This document shows positions 35,756-43,612 of a DNA stretch of 62,930 nucleotides, one piece after another. The DNA is from an uncultured Clostridia bacterium. GTDB lineage: Bacteria > Bacillota > Clostridia > Christensenellales > Borkfalkiaceae. The position numbers were made by a program, and so were the translations under genes. Every line of letters begins with the position of its first letter. The stretch's first letter is position 1. The stretch is taken from positions 1 through 62,930 of the forward strand of contig CALVZS010000032.1 in NCBI GenBank assembly GCA_944372575.1, written 5' to 3'. The notes beneath the pieces were generated by a model. It saw nothing but the letters and a program-made list of their open reading frames with translations. It searched no databases and had not been told where the DNA came from.

Positions 35756-36660
35756 AAAAAATCATCGCAATTTGCGGCGCAACTGCATCGGGGAAAACGG
35801 CTCTTGCGGTAGAATGTGCCAGACACTTCGATGGAGAAGTTATCTCCTGTGATGCGCTGCTTGTCTACCGTGGATTGAATATCGGCACCGCAAAGCCGAC
35901 GAAAGAGGAAATGAAAGGGGTGGTACACCATCTCATTGACGTTGCGGATCCGCGGGACAATTTTTCCGTATATGATTTTGAACGGCTCGCTTTGCCCGCC
36001 GTAGAGGATATTATCTCGCGCGGGAAAACGCCGATCCTCTGTGGTGGGACGGGATTTTATATGAATGCCATCCTCTTTGAGAGCGGATACGGCCATGTCG
36101 CTGCCAATGAAACCGTGAGGGAAAAATACAGGCAGTATGCCGGTGAAAACGGGAGGGAAGCGCTGCACGCGCTTCTTGCTGCTTGCGATCCGGAGAGCGC
36201 AGAAATGCTGCATTCCAATGATGTAAAGCGTGTCATCCGTGCACTGGAGATCTATGAATTGACAGGAAAGAGGAAGTCTGAGCAGGCAGATTCGCGCGTG
36301 CCGCGTTATCCCTATGTCGCATTTGCCGTCGATTGGCCGCGAGAAGAGCTTTATGCGCGCATCGATCATCGCACACAGGTGATGCTGGACGCGGGACTTG
36401 TGGGGGAGGTTGAAGGGCTCCTCTCGGACGGTGTGCCGGAAGATGCACAGTGCATGCAGGGGATTGGATATAAAGAAGTCGTTGAAAGTCTGAAGAATAG
36501 AGATTTACAGAGTAATATGCGTGACATAATAATGCAACATACCCGCAATTATGCAAAACGGCAGCTCACTTTTTTTAAAAAAATGCCTGGGCTGCATTGG
36601 CTCAAGTCGCCTGATTTGCAGATGATGGTCGGGGAGATCGAGGAAATTTATGACAGTTGA
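35752..36660 (+). CDS. miaA: tRNA dimethylallyltransferase MiaA
   Basis: 302 aa; transfers dimethylallyl from DMAPP to A37 of tRNAs reading UNN codons. P-loop GATASGKT at residues 9-16, the DALLVYRGLNIGTAKPT substrate loop and ILCGGTGFYM are standard. ATGA overlap with mutL and a short overlap with ynbB. The hfq gene usually next to miaA in Bacillus is absent. A copy of the dispersed motif lies in frame near the C-terminus (36505-36528). Confidence 0.95.
   Translation: MKKIIAICGATASGKTALAVECARHFDGEVISCDALLVYRGLNIGTAKPTKEEMKGVVHHLIDVADPRDNFSVYDFERLALPAVEDIISRGKTPILCGGTGFYMNAILFESGYGHVAANETVREKYRQYAGENGREALHALLAACDPESAEMLHSNDVKRVIRALEIYELTGKRKSEQADSRVPRYPYVAFAVDWPREELYARIDHRTQVMLDAGLVGEVEGLLSDGVPEDAQCMQGIGYKEVVESLKNRDLQSNMRDIIMQHTRNYAKRQLTFFKKMPGLHWLKSPDLQMMVGEIEEIYDS
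36505..36528 (+). repeat. Dispersed oriented motif, copy 2
   Basis: TTACAGAGTA followed by ATATGCGT and GACATA, then ATA. Inside miaA in the sense orientation, encoding LQSNMRDII in a segment whose length and flanks otherwise match MiaA, so the motif is accommodated rather than inserted. Confidence 0.75.
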
Positions 36661-37870
36661 AGAGAGAATTTCAGAGGCAGAAAAGGCGCTTGCGCCAATG
36701 TTTGAAGAGATCGACGCCGTTGCGCTGTTCAATCAGGAGAAGGTGCTGTCCGCATTTCGGGAGGAGCGGATCGCTCCGCGGCATTTTGTTCCTACAACGG
36801 GTTACGGTTATGGGGACGAGGGGCGTGAAAGCCTCGGAAAGGTGTATGCGCGCACGTTTGGCGCTGAGCGTGCCATTGTTTCGCCTGCTCTGCTCAGCGG
36901 AACCCACGCGCTCACTGTTGCGCTCTTTGGGATGCTCCGTCCGGGAGACAGAGTGCTTTGCGTCAGCGGTACACCGTATGATACGCTGCGCGGCGTCGTT
37001 TGGGGAAAGGGAAATGGTTCCCTTGCCGACTTTGGGATTTCTTTTGAGATGATCCCGCTCAACGAGAAAGGGAAGATCGATCTTCCGGCGGTGCAAGCGG
37101 CGCTTGCATCGGACTCCTTTCAGATGGTCTATCTGCAGCGTTCCCGTGGTTATGAGCTGCGCGATTCTTTTACGATTGATGAGATCGGGGCAGTGTGTTC
37201 CGCCGTGCGTGAGAGCGGGTTTACGGGCTGTATTTTTGTGGATAACTGTTATGGTGAGTTTGTGGAGCGGCTGGAGCCGACGCAGGTCGGTGCCGATCTC
37301 ATTGTCGGCTCGCTCATCAAAAATCCCGGGGGCGGACTGGCGCCGACGGGCGGCTATATTGCCGGGAAGGCTTGCTATGTCGAACAATGTGAAAATCGTC
37401 TGACGGCGCCTTCGGTCGGCGGAGAAGTCGGGTCTTATGCCTATGGGTATCTGCTCTATTATCAGGGATTTTTCCTTGCGCCGCACGTCGTCGCGCAGGC
37501 GCTCAAGGGTGCGCTGCTCATTGGAAAATGTATGGCGGGGCTTGGCTACCGGAACTATCCGTCCATCGATCGTCTGCCGCCCGACATCACGCGCGCCGTC
37601 CGCTTCGATACGGAAAAACAGCTTACCGATTTTATCCAATCGGTACAGGACGTTTCGCCAGTTGATTCTTTTGTGAAGCTGGAGGCGTGGGATATGCCGG
37701 GATATGACTGCAAAGTGATCATGGCGGCCGGAACATTCAACTCAGGAGCAAGCATTGAACTCTCCGCCGATGCGCCCATTCGGGAGCCGTATGTTGCCTA
37801 TTTTCAGGGCGGACTCACCTATGAACACTGCAAACTTGCTGTGCGGGAAATTCTGAAAAAACTTCTTTAA
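36650..37870 (+). CDS. YnbB-type PLP-dependent protein (methionine gamma-lyase family)
   Basis: 406 aa fold-type-I PLP enzyme of the family once called aluminium-resistance protein. The glycine-rich N-terminal segment PTTGYGYGDEGRESLGKVYA, VSPALLSGTHALTVALFG, and the Schiff-base Lys in GSLIKNPGGGLAPTGGYIAG are characteristic. The reaction is not established. It follows miaA as in Bacillus (minus hfq) and ends the miaB-mutSL operon before a terminator. Confidence 0.9.
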   Translation: MTVEERISEAEKALAPMFEEIDAVALFNQEKVLSAFREERIAPRHFVPTTGYGYGDEGRESLGKVYARTFGAERAIVSPALLSGTHALTVALFGMLRPGDRVLCVSGTPYDTLRGVVWGKGNGSLADFGISFEMIPLNEKGKIDLPAVQAALASDSFQMVYLQRSRGYELRDSFTIDEIGAVCSAVRESGFTGCIFVDNCYGEFVERLEPTQVGADLIVGSLIKNPGGGLAPTGGYIAGKACYVEQCENRLTAPSVGGEVGSYAYGYLLYYQGFFLAPHVVAQALKGALLIGKCMAGLGYRNYPSIDRLPPDITRAVRFDTEKQLTDFIQSVQDVSPVDSFVKLEAWDMPGYDCKVIMAAGTFNSGASIELSADAPIREPYVAYFQGGLTYEHCKLAVREILKKLL

Positions 37871-37889
37871 AAGCAAAACCATATCTTAT

Positions 37890-37919
37890 AAAAGGCTCTT
37901 TGACGGGCCTTTTCTTTTT
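37890..37919 (+). terminator. Intrinsic terminator after ynbB
   Basis: AAAAGGC (37890-37896) pairs with GCCTTTT (37907-37913), followed by CTTTTT. Its 3' half overlaps the possible -35 of the downstream RNA. Confidence 0.85.
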
Positions 37920-37926
37920 GTATAAG
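37899..37926 (+). promoter_or_regulatory. Possible promoter of the 37.9-38.25 kb RNA
   Basis: TTTGAC (37899-37904) and TATAAG (37921-37926) with a 16-bp spacer, inside the upstream terminator. Start would be near 37932. Confidence 0.45.
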
Positions 37927-37968
37927 AAAACCCGCGGATAGTCCGCGGGTTCAAGAGAGGCTTTGCCG

Positions 37969-38058
37969 ATGAACAAAAAACGAGCAAAAGAAAGGGGAAT
38001 AAGCAAAAAGGCAAAAAGAGAAGAAAAAGCAATGATAGAAAGCAAACGGGAAAATTAG
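37969..38058 (+). CDS. Possible 29-residue highly basic peptide
   Basis: ATG to TAG frame of 29 codons within the purine-rich part of the candidate RNA, preceded by AGAGAGG at a long spacing of 9 bp. Twelve of 29 residues are Lys or Arg (starts MNKKRAKERG, ends ESKREN). In a purine-rich stretch such a composition is expected by chance, so coding is uncertain. If translated, it would be an RNA- or ribosome-binding-like peptide; no family recognised. Confidence 0.25.
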   Translation: MNKKRAKERGISKKAKREEKAMIESKREN

Positions 38059-38221
38059 AATAAGGAACAAAAAAGAGGAGCAAAGGCATAGGAGAAGAAA
38101 GTTAAGCACAGGAAAGGCCCGTTAACGGGCGGCAAGTAACAATCGCATGACTGCCAGGTCGTCATAAGCGCGGCTTGCGCGCCGCTGGTAGTATTAGGGC
38201 TAACTGCCCGAAAATGAAAAA

Positions 38222-38250
38222 CCACCGGCTATGCCGGTGGATATTTATTT
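38222..38250 (+). terminator. Intrinsic terminator of the candidate RNA
   Basis: CCACCGGC-TAT-GCCGGTGG (38222-38240) is a perfect 8-bp stem followed by ATATTTATTT. Confidence 0.85.
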
Positions 38251-38267
38251 ACTTTGTCTGTCGACGT

Positions 38268-38295
38268 CATGTCTTGGCATCGTCTGGCATACTCT
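38268..38295 (+). promoter_or_regulatory. Candidate sigma-E promoter of the spoIIIA operon
   Basis: CATACTCT (38288-38295) matches 7 of 8 positions of the sporulation sigma-E -10 (CATACAnT), and TCATGTC (38268-38274) matches 5 of 7 of its -35 with a 13-bp spacer. spoIIIA is a sigma-E operon in Bacillus. The ATG follows 5 bp later, so the transcript would be leaderless or nearly so. Confidence 0.5.
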
Positions 38296-38300
38296 ATACC

Positions 38301-39137
38301 ATGTTGGATTTTCTTCCGGTTCGCCTGAAGCGAGCTGTTCGTCATGTCAATGAAAATCTTTTGTACGAGCTTCGCGTTCGGGCGGACAAGCCGCTTCGTG
38401 TCAACCTCGGCGGAAGAGAATGTTATTTGGGGGAAAACGGGAGGGTCGAACATCGGGAATCAGCTCTTTTTCCGACGGAAAAGGAGATCGCTGACATTCT
38501 TTTTTCGGCAAGCAATTATTCCGTATACTCTGTCAGCGAGCAGCTCCGTCAGGGTTTTTTGACTGGCGCGGAGGGGGAGCGTATCGGGGTCGCCGGAAGT
38601 TACGTCTCCGAGGGGGAGAATATCCTCTCCGTCCATGCGGTCACGTCCCTGTGTATCCGCATTCCTCATGCAGTGATCGGGTGTGCGGAAGAAGTGTATT
38701 CTTCCTGTCTTTGCAATCAACTTCGTTCCGTGCTGCTGCTTTCTCCGCCCGGGTACGGAAAGACAACGCTGCTTCGCGATCTGACGCGTCTTGTGAGTGC
38801 GCGAATGCGGCTGAATATCCTTGTTTGCGATGAGCGCGGGGAGTTGTCGGCGGGAGATCTCGGTGATACGGCAGATATCGTCCGGTTTGCAAATAAGCGG
38901 ACAGCGTTTTCAGCCGGGATCCGCGCCATGCGACCCGATCTGATCGTGACAGATGAATTGCAGCGAGAAGACTATTCGGCTGTGCGTCGTGCGCGTGAAG
39001 GCGGGATCGAGGTCTTTGCATCTGCGCATTTGGTACATATAGAGGATGTGCCGGAGAAGTTGTTTGATTGTTATGTCAGTCTGAGCGGATTGGGCCAAAT
39101 CGGTGATATCGTCGGGGCAGAAAATGTTGTGGCTTAA
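38301..39137 (+). CDS. spoIIIAA: Stage III sporulation protein AA (ATPase)
   Basis: 278 aa secretion-type ATPase of the SpoIIIA-SpoIIQ feeding-tube complex linking mother cell and forespore. Walker A SPPGYGKTT (near residue 154), DERGEL and the C-terminal MRPDLIVTDEL segment fit SpoIIIAA. ATG 38301 gives the expected start MLDFLPVRLK; upstream in-frame codons run into the RNA terminator. No SD is visible. First gene of an eight-gene operon. Confidence 0.94.
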   Translation: MLDFLPVRLKRAVRHVNENLLYELRVRADKPLRVNLGGRECYLGENGRVEHRESALFPTEKEIADILFSASNYSVYSVSEQLRQGFLTGAEGERIGVAGSYVSEGENILSVHAVTSLCIRIPHAVIGCAEEVYSSCLCNQLRSVLLLSPPGYGKTTLLRDLTRLVSARMRLNILVCDERGELSAGDLGDTADIVRFANKRTAFSAGIRAMRPDLIVTDELQREDYSAVRRAREGGIEVFASAHLVHIEDVPEKLFDCYVSLSGLGQIGDIVGAENVVA

Positions 39138-39594
39138 AATTTTGCTTGCCTGTCTCACGGTCGCATTCTGCGTGGGAATCGGATATCTGATGGCGGATAA
39201 ATATCGTTGCAGGTACGCTTTTTACAGACAGTTTCACGATTTTAACGAACGATATCTTGCAGAACTTGAGTATTCCAGAAAGCCCTTGACGATCTTTGTA
39301 AAGGAGTTCCCTGCGACAGGTGAATTTTCAAAACTGCTGAAGGAATGGGGGCAGGACGGTTCTGTTCGTTGTCAGCTCTCCTGCCTCACTTCTCAGGAAC
39401 GGGAACGAGCGGAGGACTATTTTTCTATGTTGGGACGAGGAGATGCTCAGGCGCAGACGGCGTACTTCAGCGCGTATAAAAAGCAGCTTTCCGAAGCTCG
39501 ATCCGCCTGTGAAAAAGAGAGCCGGTCGCGCACCGCGCTCTATCTGAAACTTGGACTTCTTGCGGGACTTGCTCTCGTTATTTTGATGATTTGA
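39124..39594 (+). CDS. spoIIIAB: Stage III sporulation protein AB
   Basis: 156 aa, membrane anchored at both ends: N-terminal helix (about 3-22) and C-terminal helix (about 137-156), with a helical soluble core related to type II secretion F proteins. It overlaps spoIIIAA by 14 bp and is followed 1 bp later by spoIIIAC. Confidence 0.9.
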   Translation: MLWLKILLACLTVAFCVGIGYLMADKYRCRYAFYRQFHDFNERYLAELEYSRKPLTIFVKEFPATGEFSKLLKEWGQDGSVRCQLSCLTSQERERAEDYFSMLGRGDAQAQTAYFSAYKKQLSEARSACEKESRSRTALYLKLGLLAGLALVILMI

Positions 39595-39595
39595 A

Positions 39596-39793
39596 ATGGA
39601 TATTTCGGTCATTTTTCGACTGGCGGCAATCGGAATTATTGTCACCGTCGTATGCCAGATTTTAAAAAAGTCCGATCGGGATGATATTTCGACGGTCATT
39701 TCGATCGTGGGGCTTGTCATTGCGCTTACGATCGCCGTAACAATGATCGGGGATCTGTTTGATGTGATCCGCGAACTCTTCGGGGTGACATGA
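39596..39793 (+). CDS. spoIIIAC: Stage III sporulation protein AC
   Basis: 65 aa with two membrane helices separated by KKSDRDDIST, the normal size and layout of SpoIIIAC. Overlaps spoIIIAD by 4 bp. Confidence 0.93.
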   Translation: MDISVIFRLAAIGIIVTVVCQILKKSDRDDISTVISIVGLVIALTIAVTMIGDLFDVIRELFGVT

Positions 39794-40191
39794 GTACGCC
39801 GATTTTTCAGCTTATCGGAATCGCTTTTCTTACGGCAGCTGCCGCATTGCTTGTTAAGGGGACAAAGCCGGAGCTCGCCGCCGTCATCACGATAGCCGGA
39901 GGAATTATCCTTCTGCTGATCGTGCTGGAAGCGTTTCAGGGAAGTCTAAAAGTACTTTCTGAAATCGCACAGATGACCGGTCTGGATTCCGTTCTCATCC
40001 GGACGCTGCTGAAAATGGTCGGGATCGGATATATTGTAGAATTCAGCGCGGGAATCCTGCACGATTTCGGTCAAGGTTCTTTGGCGGACAAGCTGATATT
40101 CTGCGGAAAGATCCTGATCCTCATTCTTGCGATCCCCATTTTAGAAAATATCCTAACGCTTGTGAATGATCTGTTGAGGCTGATTTCATGA
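39790..40191 (+). CDS. spoIIIAD: Stage III sporulation protein AD
   Basis: 133 aa with four hydrophobic segments; GTKPELAAVITIAGGIILL and LIRTLLKMVGIGYIVEFSAGI match SpoIIIAD, which shares its fold with SpoIIIAC. Overlaps spoIIIAE by 4 bp. Confidence 0.93.
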   Translation: MSTPIFQLIGIAFLTAAAALLVKGTKPELAAVITIAGGIILLLIVLEAFQGSLKVLSEIAQMTGLDSVLIRTLLKMVGIGYIVEFSAGILHDFGQGSLADKLIFCGKILILILAIPILENILTLVNDLLRLIS

Positions 40192-41405
40192 AAAATGCGT
40201 TTGTTCATTTGCGCCATCCTTTACGAAAAAGAAGATGGGTTTATCTGCTGTTTATTTTGTTGATTGTTCTTCTCTGTATCGGACAAAATTCTGTTTCGGC
40301 GCTGGCCTATACTTCGGAAGAGGAAGAAGCGCTTGAAGAATTGCAGCAACAGATCGAGGAGCTCCTTGATGCGCTTGATACGGAGGAATTGCAGGAGTAC
40401 TTAAGTTCTTTTGCTCAATTTGAGGAAATGGATCTTAAAAAAACACTTTCAGACGTGATTACAGGCGATTATGCACCGGATTATTCCTTCCTGTGGCAGT
40501 CCGTGTTGAATATGATCTGGCAGGAGGGGAGATCTATGCTCCCCGCATTTGCCGTTATTCTGGCGACCGCGTTGCTCTGCGGCATCCTAAATTCCTCAAA
40601 AAATGGTCTTTTACATAGTAATATATCTGACATAATAAATTTTGTCTCCTATCTTTCTGTCGGGGCTGTTGTTTTTGCGGTATTGATAGATTTGCTCAAT
40701 GTTGGATTTTCTGCCATTGAGGAAATGCAAAAACAGATGGAGATCGTTTATCCCATTCTTCTGACGCTCATGGCGGCAAGCGGCGGATCTGTTTCGGCGG
40801 GAGTATTTCGCCCTGCGGTTGCATTCTTTTCCGGAGCAATTTGTGAATTGTTTACTTCAATTGTTCTGCCGGCATCCGTTGTCGTCATAGTTCTTGCTTT
40901 CTTGGGCAACCTTTCTTCCGAAGTCCCTACGGAAAAACTCGGAGATTTATTTAAGAGCGTCAACAAGTGGTTGATCGGGCTTTCGCTCGGATTATTTACC
41001 CTTTTTCTTACGGTACAGGGAATCGCTTCTTCACAGTACGACGGATTGTCTTTGCGCGCCATCAAATATCTTGTTTCCGGATCTGTTCCGATTGTCGGAG
41101 GATTTTTGTCGGGGGGAGTCGATCTGGTGCTTGCAGGCAGTGCGCTCATCAAAAATGCGGTCGGATCATTTGCTGTGTTTTTGTTGTTTGCCACAATTTT
41201 GCGTTCTGTTCTGCTGTTTGCTGTATTTCAGCTGTTTTTACGCCTGTCGGCCGCCGCTGCCGAACCTGCCGGTGGAAAAATATCCGTATTTTTGGGGCGT
41301 CTTGCTTCAGACAGCGGTTTTTTTCTTGCAGGATTGTTGTGCATTGCGTTTTTGTACTTTCTGACACTTGTGCTGCTGGTCTGCTCAACGGGGGTGATCT
41401 TTTGA
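40188..41405 (+). CDS. spoIIIAE: Stage III sporulation protein AE
   Basis: 405 aa polytopic membrane protein with an N-terminal signal-like helix (about 15-35), a soluble acidic segment (EEEEALEELQQQIEELL) and about seven helices after residue 115. A copy of the dispersed motif lies in frame at 40611-40634, encoding LHSNISDII. Last base shared with the spoIIIAF start. Confidence 0.93.
   Translation: MKNAFVHLRHPLRKRRWVYLLFILLIVLLCIGQNSVSALAYTSEEEEALEELQQQIEELLDALDTEELQEYLSSFAQFEEMDLKKTLSDVITGDYAPDYSFLWQSVLNMIWQEGRSMLPAFAVILATALLCGILNSSKNGLLHSNISDIINFVSYLSVGAVVFAVLIDLLNVGFSAIEEMQKQMEIVYPILLTLMAASGGSVSAGVFRPAVAFFSGAICELFTSIVLPASVVVIVLAFLGNLSSEVPTEKLGDLFKSVNKWLIGLSLGLFTLFLTVQGIASSQYDGLSLRAIKYLVSGSVPIVGGFLSGGVDLVLAGSALIKNAVGSFAVFLLFATILRSVLLFAVFQLFLRLSAAAAEPAGGKISVFLGRLASDSGFFLAGLLCIAFLYFLTLVLLVCSTGVIF
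40611..40634 (+). repeat. Dispersed oriented motif, copy 3
   Basis: TTACATAGTA, ATATATCT, GACATA followed by ATA; sense orientation within spoIIIAE. The direct repeat ACATAGTA / ACATAATA at 17-bp spacing is clearest here. Confidence 0.8.
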
Positions 41406-41860
41406 TGCAGGCGTATATTTTAACGATTGCAGGCGTCATCCTATTCTCTGCCGTTATAACCATTCTCGCGCCTCATGGAAAGATGGGCGCGTTTTTGAAA
41501 GGGATGTCGAAACTTGTGATCCTTTGCGCGCTTGTTGCGCCGATCGTACAGTTTTTCTCAGGTGAAGTAACTGTTCCGCAGGGTAGCGATCCTGCTTTCG
41601 ATACAGCTTACTTTGCATTTTGCGCCGATGAATGCGCCAAGGAAGATGCAGAATCGATCGAAAATTTTTTATTTAAGGAATACGGGGCTGAAACGGATGT
41701 TGTTGTGCGCCGCAATGCCGATATGACATTTTCCTATGAAAAAATTTCCGTGGAAATTCTGAATCCTGGAATATTTGACATGGACGAGCATATACATATT
41801 AGCGAAGAGATCGAGAGGCGGCTGGAAGCAATTTACGGCTGTGAGGCGGAGGTCGTATGA
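41405..41860 (+). CDS. spoIIIAF: Stage III sporulation protein AF
   Basis: 151 aa, two N-terminal helices (about 4-22 and 31-49) and a C-terminal ring-building domain (about 85-150, ISVEILNPGIFDMDEHIHISEEIERRLEAIYG). It is shorter than the roughly 200 aa usual for SpoIIIAF. ATG 41405 overlaps the spoIIIAE stop. Confidence 0.88.
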   Translation: MQAYILTIAGVILFSAVITILAPHGKMGAFLKGMSKLVILCALVAPIVQFFSGEVTVPQGSDPAFDTAYFAFCADECAKEDAESIENFLFKEYGAETDVVVRRNADMTFSYEKISVEILNPGIFDMDEHIHISEEIERRLEAIYGCEAEVV

Positions 41861-42210
41861 AAGTAAAGGCGATCTGGCAGAACCGGACGGCACGGATCCT
41901 GATTGTTGCCGGTATCGCGCTTCTTCTGCTCTTTGCCTGCTGGCTTGTGTTCGGACGCGATAAAGATCCGGTTTCTGAAGAAGACGCCATGACGGATCAG
42001 GAACAGCGGTTGAGCGCAATTCTTTCTTCTGTTGACGGTGCGGGGGAGATTCGCGCATATATTACACAGGACGGAGACGTTCCGGTCAGTGTAATTGTCT
42101 TTTTCAGCGGCGAAGACGGCATTCTTGTCCGCCTCCGGCTGACACAAATCGCTGCGAGAGCATTGGATATTGCCGAAAACAGGGTACTTGTCTGCCCGTC
42201 GGAAGCATAA
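41857..42210 (+). CDS. spoIIIAG: Stage III sporulation protein AG, short form
   Basis: 117 aa: one helix (about 13-31), then a linker and a reduced ring-building domain with QRLSAILSSVDGAGEIRAYITQ and IVFFSGED, as in SpoIIIAG. Bacillus SpoIIIAG is about 229 aa, so the C-terminal part is truncated. It forms the large stacked ring in the intermembrane space in Bacillus. Confidence 0.85.
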   Translation: MKVKAIWQNRTARILIVAGIALLLLFACWLVFGRDKDPVSEEDAMTDQEQRLSAILSSVDGAGEIRAYITQDGDVPVSVIVFFSGEDGILVRLRLTQIAARALDIAENRVLVCPSEA

Positions 42211-42235
42211 AAATCGTTGAGAAGGAGAGAAAATT

Positions 42236-42715
42236 ATGTCTAACACCAAGAAGATTGCACTCATGTCCACCCTTGTTCTTCTGCTTGCGGTGACGGCCGT
42301 TTGTAATTTTGTGCTTGCCGGAACACATACGCAGGACGTCAATGCGGACGTGGAGGCAAACTATTTCACGACATACCGCGCGGATCGCAATTCGACGCGA
42401 AGTGAAGAGTTTGTTCAGCTTGACAGCGTAATTTCCGCATACGCCGAAGGCACGGAGGAGTACAACGCTGCTCTTGAGCGCAAGCAGGAACTTGTTGAAG
42501 TGATGGAGGATGAACTTGTAATGGAGTCCATCATCAAATCCATGGGGTTCTCGGATGCGGCAGTCGCCATCGGCGATACGGAGAATATCAACGTATTTGT
42601 CAACTCCGGCGAGCTGACAGACGAAATGGTGACCAAAATCTTTTATGCACTGGAAGTAGAACATCAGATTCGCGACGGAAATATCATTATTATGCCTGTT
42701 TATGCGGAAAGTTGA
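42236..42715 (+). CDS. spoIIIAH: Stage III sporulation protein AH
   Basis: 159 aa. One N-terminal helix (about 7-28) and an extracytoplasmic ring-building domain (about 60-155) that binds forespore SpoIIQ in Bacillus. RADRNSTRSEEFVQLDSVI and KSMGFSDAAVAIGDTENINVFVNSGELTDE match the family. AAGGAGAG precedes the ATG. Last gene of the operon. Confidence 0.92.
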   Translation: MSNTKKIALMSTLVLLLAVTAVCNFVLAGTHTQDVNADVEANYFTTYRADRNSTRSEEFVQLDSVISAYAEGTEEYNAALERKQELVEVMEDELVMESIIKSMGFSDAAVAIGDTENINVFVNSGELTDEMVTKIFYALEVEHQIRDGNIIIMPVYAES

Positions 42716-42747
42716 AAAAAATAGTGGTAATTCTGGAAAAGATGTGC

Positions 42748-42753
42748 TATAAT
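42748..42753 (+). promoter_or_regulatory. -10 box before the asp23 gene
   Basis: TATAAT with TGC immediately upstream; the -35 region is poor. 22 bp before ATG 42776. Confidence 0.5.
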
Positions 42754-42775
42754 GGTTTCGTAAAAGGAGACGGTT

Positions 42776-43150
42776 ATGGCAAGCATCAAATACAATCCTA
42801 ACGGACAAAAGGGCAAAATCACATATAATTCCGACATTGTCAGCGGGATCATTGTTTTGAGTCTGAAGGAAACGGAGGGCATCGAGCTGGTTCCGTCCAA
42901 GAATAAGGGCATCAAGGTCTGTTTTGAAAAGGAAGGCGTCTTTGTTGACATCTCCGTCATCGCATACTATGGCTACAAGGTGCCGGAACTTGCATTTCGC
43001 ATACAGCAGACCATCAAGCAGATGGTTGAGTCCATGACGAAATACAGGATCGCAAAGGTGGATGTCCATATCACCAGCGTCATCTTTCCTTCTCCTAAGA
43101 ACGAAACGGAATCCGTGGTCGAAGCGGCGGACGACGCCGCAAACGCCTGA
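42776..43150 (+). CDS. Asp23/Gls24 family envelope stress protein (YqhY-like)
   Basis: 124 aa with the Asp23 core GKITYNSDIVSGIIVLSLKETEGIEL and VDISVIAYYGYKVPELAFRIQQTIKQMVESMT. YqhY proteins next to nusB are linked in Bacillus to control of acetyl-CoA carboxylase; accB and accC, which precede it there, are absent here. AAAAGGAG precedes the ATG. Confidence 0.92.
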   Translation: MASIKYNPNGQKGKITYNSDIVSGIIVLSLKETEGIELVPSKNKGIKVCFEKEGVFVDISVIAYYGYKVPELAFRIQQTIKQMVESMTKYRIAKVDVHITSVIFPSPKNETESVVEAADDAANA

Positions 43151-43170
43151 CGGATTTTTGAGAAATAGCT

Positions 43171-43201
43171 GTGTTCCCTCTCCTGAAGCGAGAGGGAACA
43201 C
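43171..43201 (+). other. Strong hairpin between asp23 and nusB
   Basis: GTGTTCCCTCTC (43171-43182) and GAGAGGGAACAC (43190-43201) form a perfect 12-bp stem with a 7-nt loop. No T-tract follows on the plus strand (TTGCATGAG), so it may be an mRNA-processing or stability element rather than a terminator. Confidence 0.7.
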
Positions 43202-43219
43202 TTGCATGAGGAATACAGT

Positions 43220-43612
43220 ATGAGAAGTGATGCACGCGAGGTTGCGTTCAAGATCATTTTTGCCGATCAGTTCGGCAACGACGGGGAGAAGAATTTTCGC
43301 TCCGCACTCTATCGGCAGGCGAATCTGAGTGAGGAGGAGAGCTGCTTTGCGGAACGGCTCTTTCAGACATACCGCGCCCATAAACCGGAGCTGTGCGAAC
43401 AGCTTGCGGGTGCCGTGACACGCTTTGCGGAATATCGCATCTACCCTGCGGATCGCGCTGCGCTATTGCTTGCTCTTGCAGAAATTGATTATTGCGACGA
43501 TATCCCTCCTGTGGTATCCGTTTCGGAAGCAACTGCGCTTGCGCGAAAATATTCTACCGAACATTCAGCAGATTTTGTCAATGGCGTACTCGGGGGGATC
43601 ATCAACAAATGA
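43220..43612 (+). CDS. nusB: Transcription antitermination factor NusB
   Basis: 130 aa all-helical RNA-binding protein of rRNA antitermination. MRSDAREVAFKIIFADQF at the N-terminus and the C-terminal VSVSEATALARKYSTEHSADFVNGVLGGI are clear NusB signatures. ATG 43220 is preceded by TGAGGA. The stop overlaps folD. Confidence 0.93.
   Translation: MRSDAREVAFKIIFADQFGNDGEKNFRSALYRQANLSEEESCFAERLFQTYRAHKPELCEQLAGAVTRFAEYRIYPADRAALLLALAEIDYCDDIPPVVSVSEATALARKYSTEHSADFVNGVLGGIINK

Larger units (their letters stand above)
37929..38250 (+). ncRNA. Candidate structured non-coding RNA, identity unresolved
   Basis: A 430-bp gap between ynbB and spoIIIAA. It opens with a perfect 10-bp hairpin, AACCCGCGGA/TCCGCGGGTT (37929-37951), runs through about 150 nt that are almost all A and G, then has a structured 3' part: palindrome GCCCGTTAACGGGC (38117-38130), TGAC/GTCA around 38150, a GC-rich segment at 38166-38186, GGGC/GCCC at 38197-38209, and a terminator hairpin at 38222-38240. 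No long ORF exists on either strand. RaiA-motif RNA, which affects sporulation in clostridia, was considered but I cannot confirm it from memory. A tmRNA-, 6S- or RNase P-like core was not recognised. Confidence 0.6.

Noticed and set aside
37950..38110. Purine-rich stretch as a protein gene on either strand
   Set aside because: Apart from the 29-codon frame, both strands are interrupted, and the opposite-strand frame (67-76 codons) is a low-complexity Phe/Leu/Ser string with no SD or family likeness.
38514..38540. TACTCTGTCAG in spoIIIAA, partly like motif copy 6
   Set aside because: Only about 10 bases match and GACATA is missing, so it was not counted.
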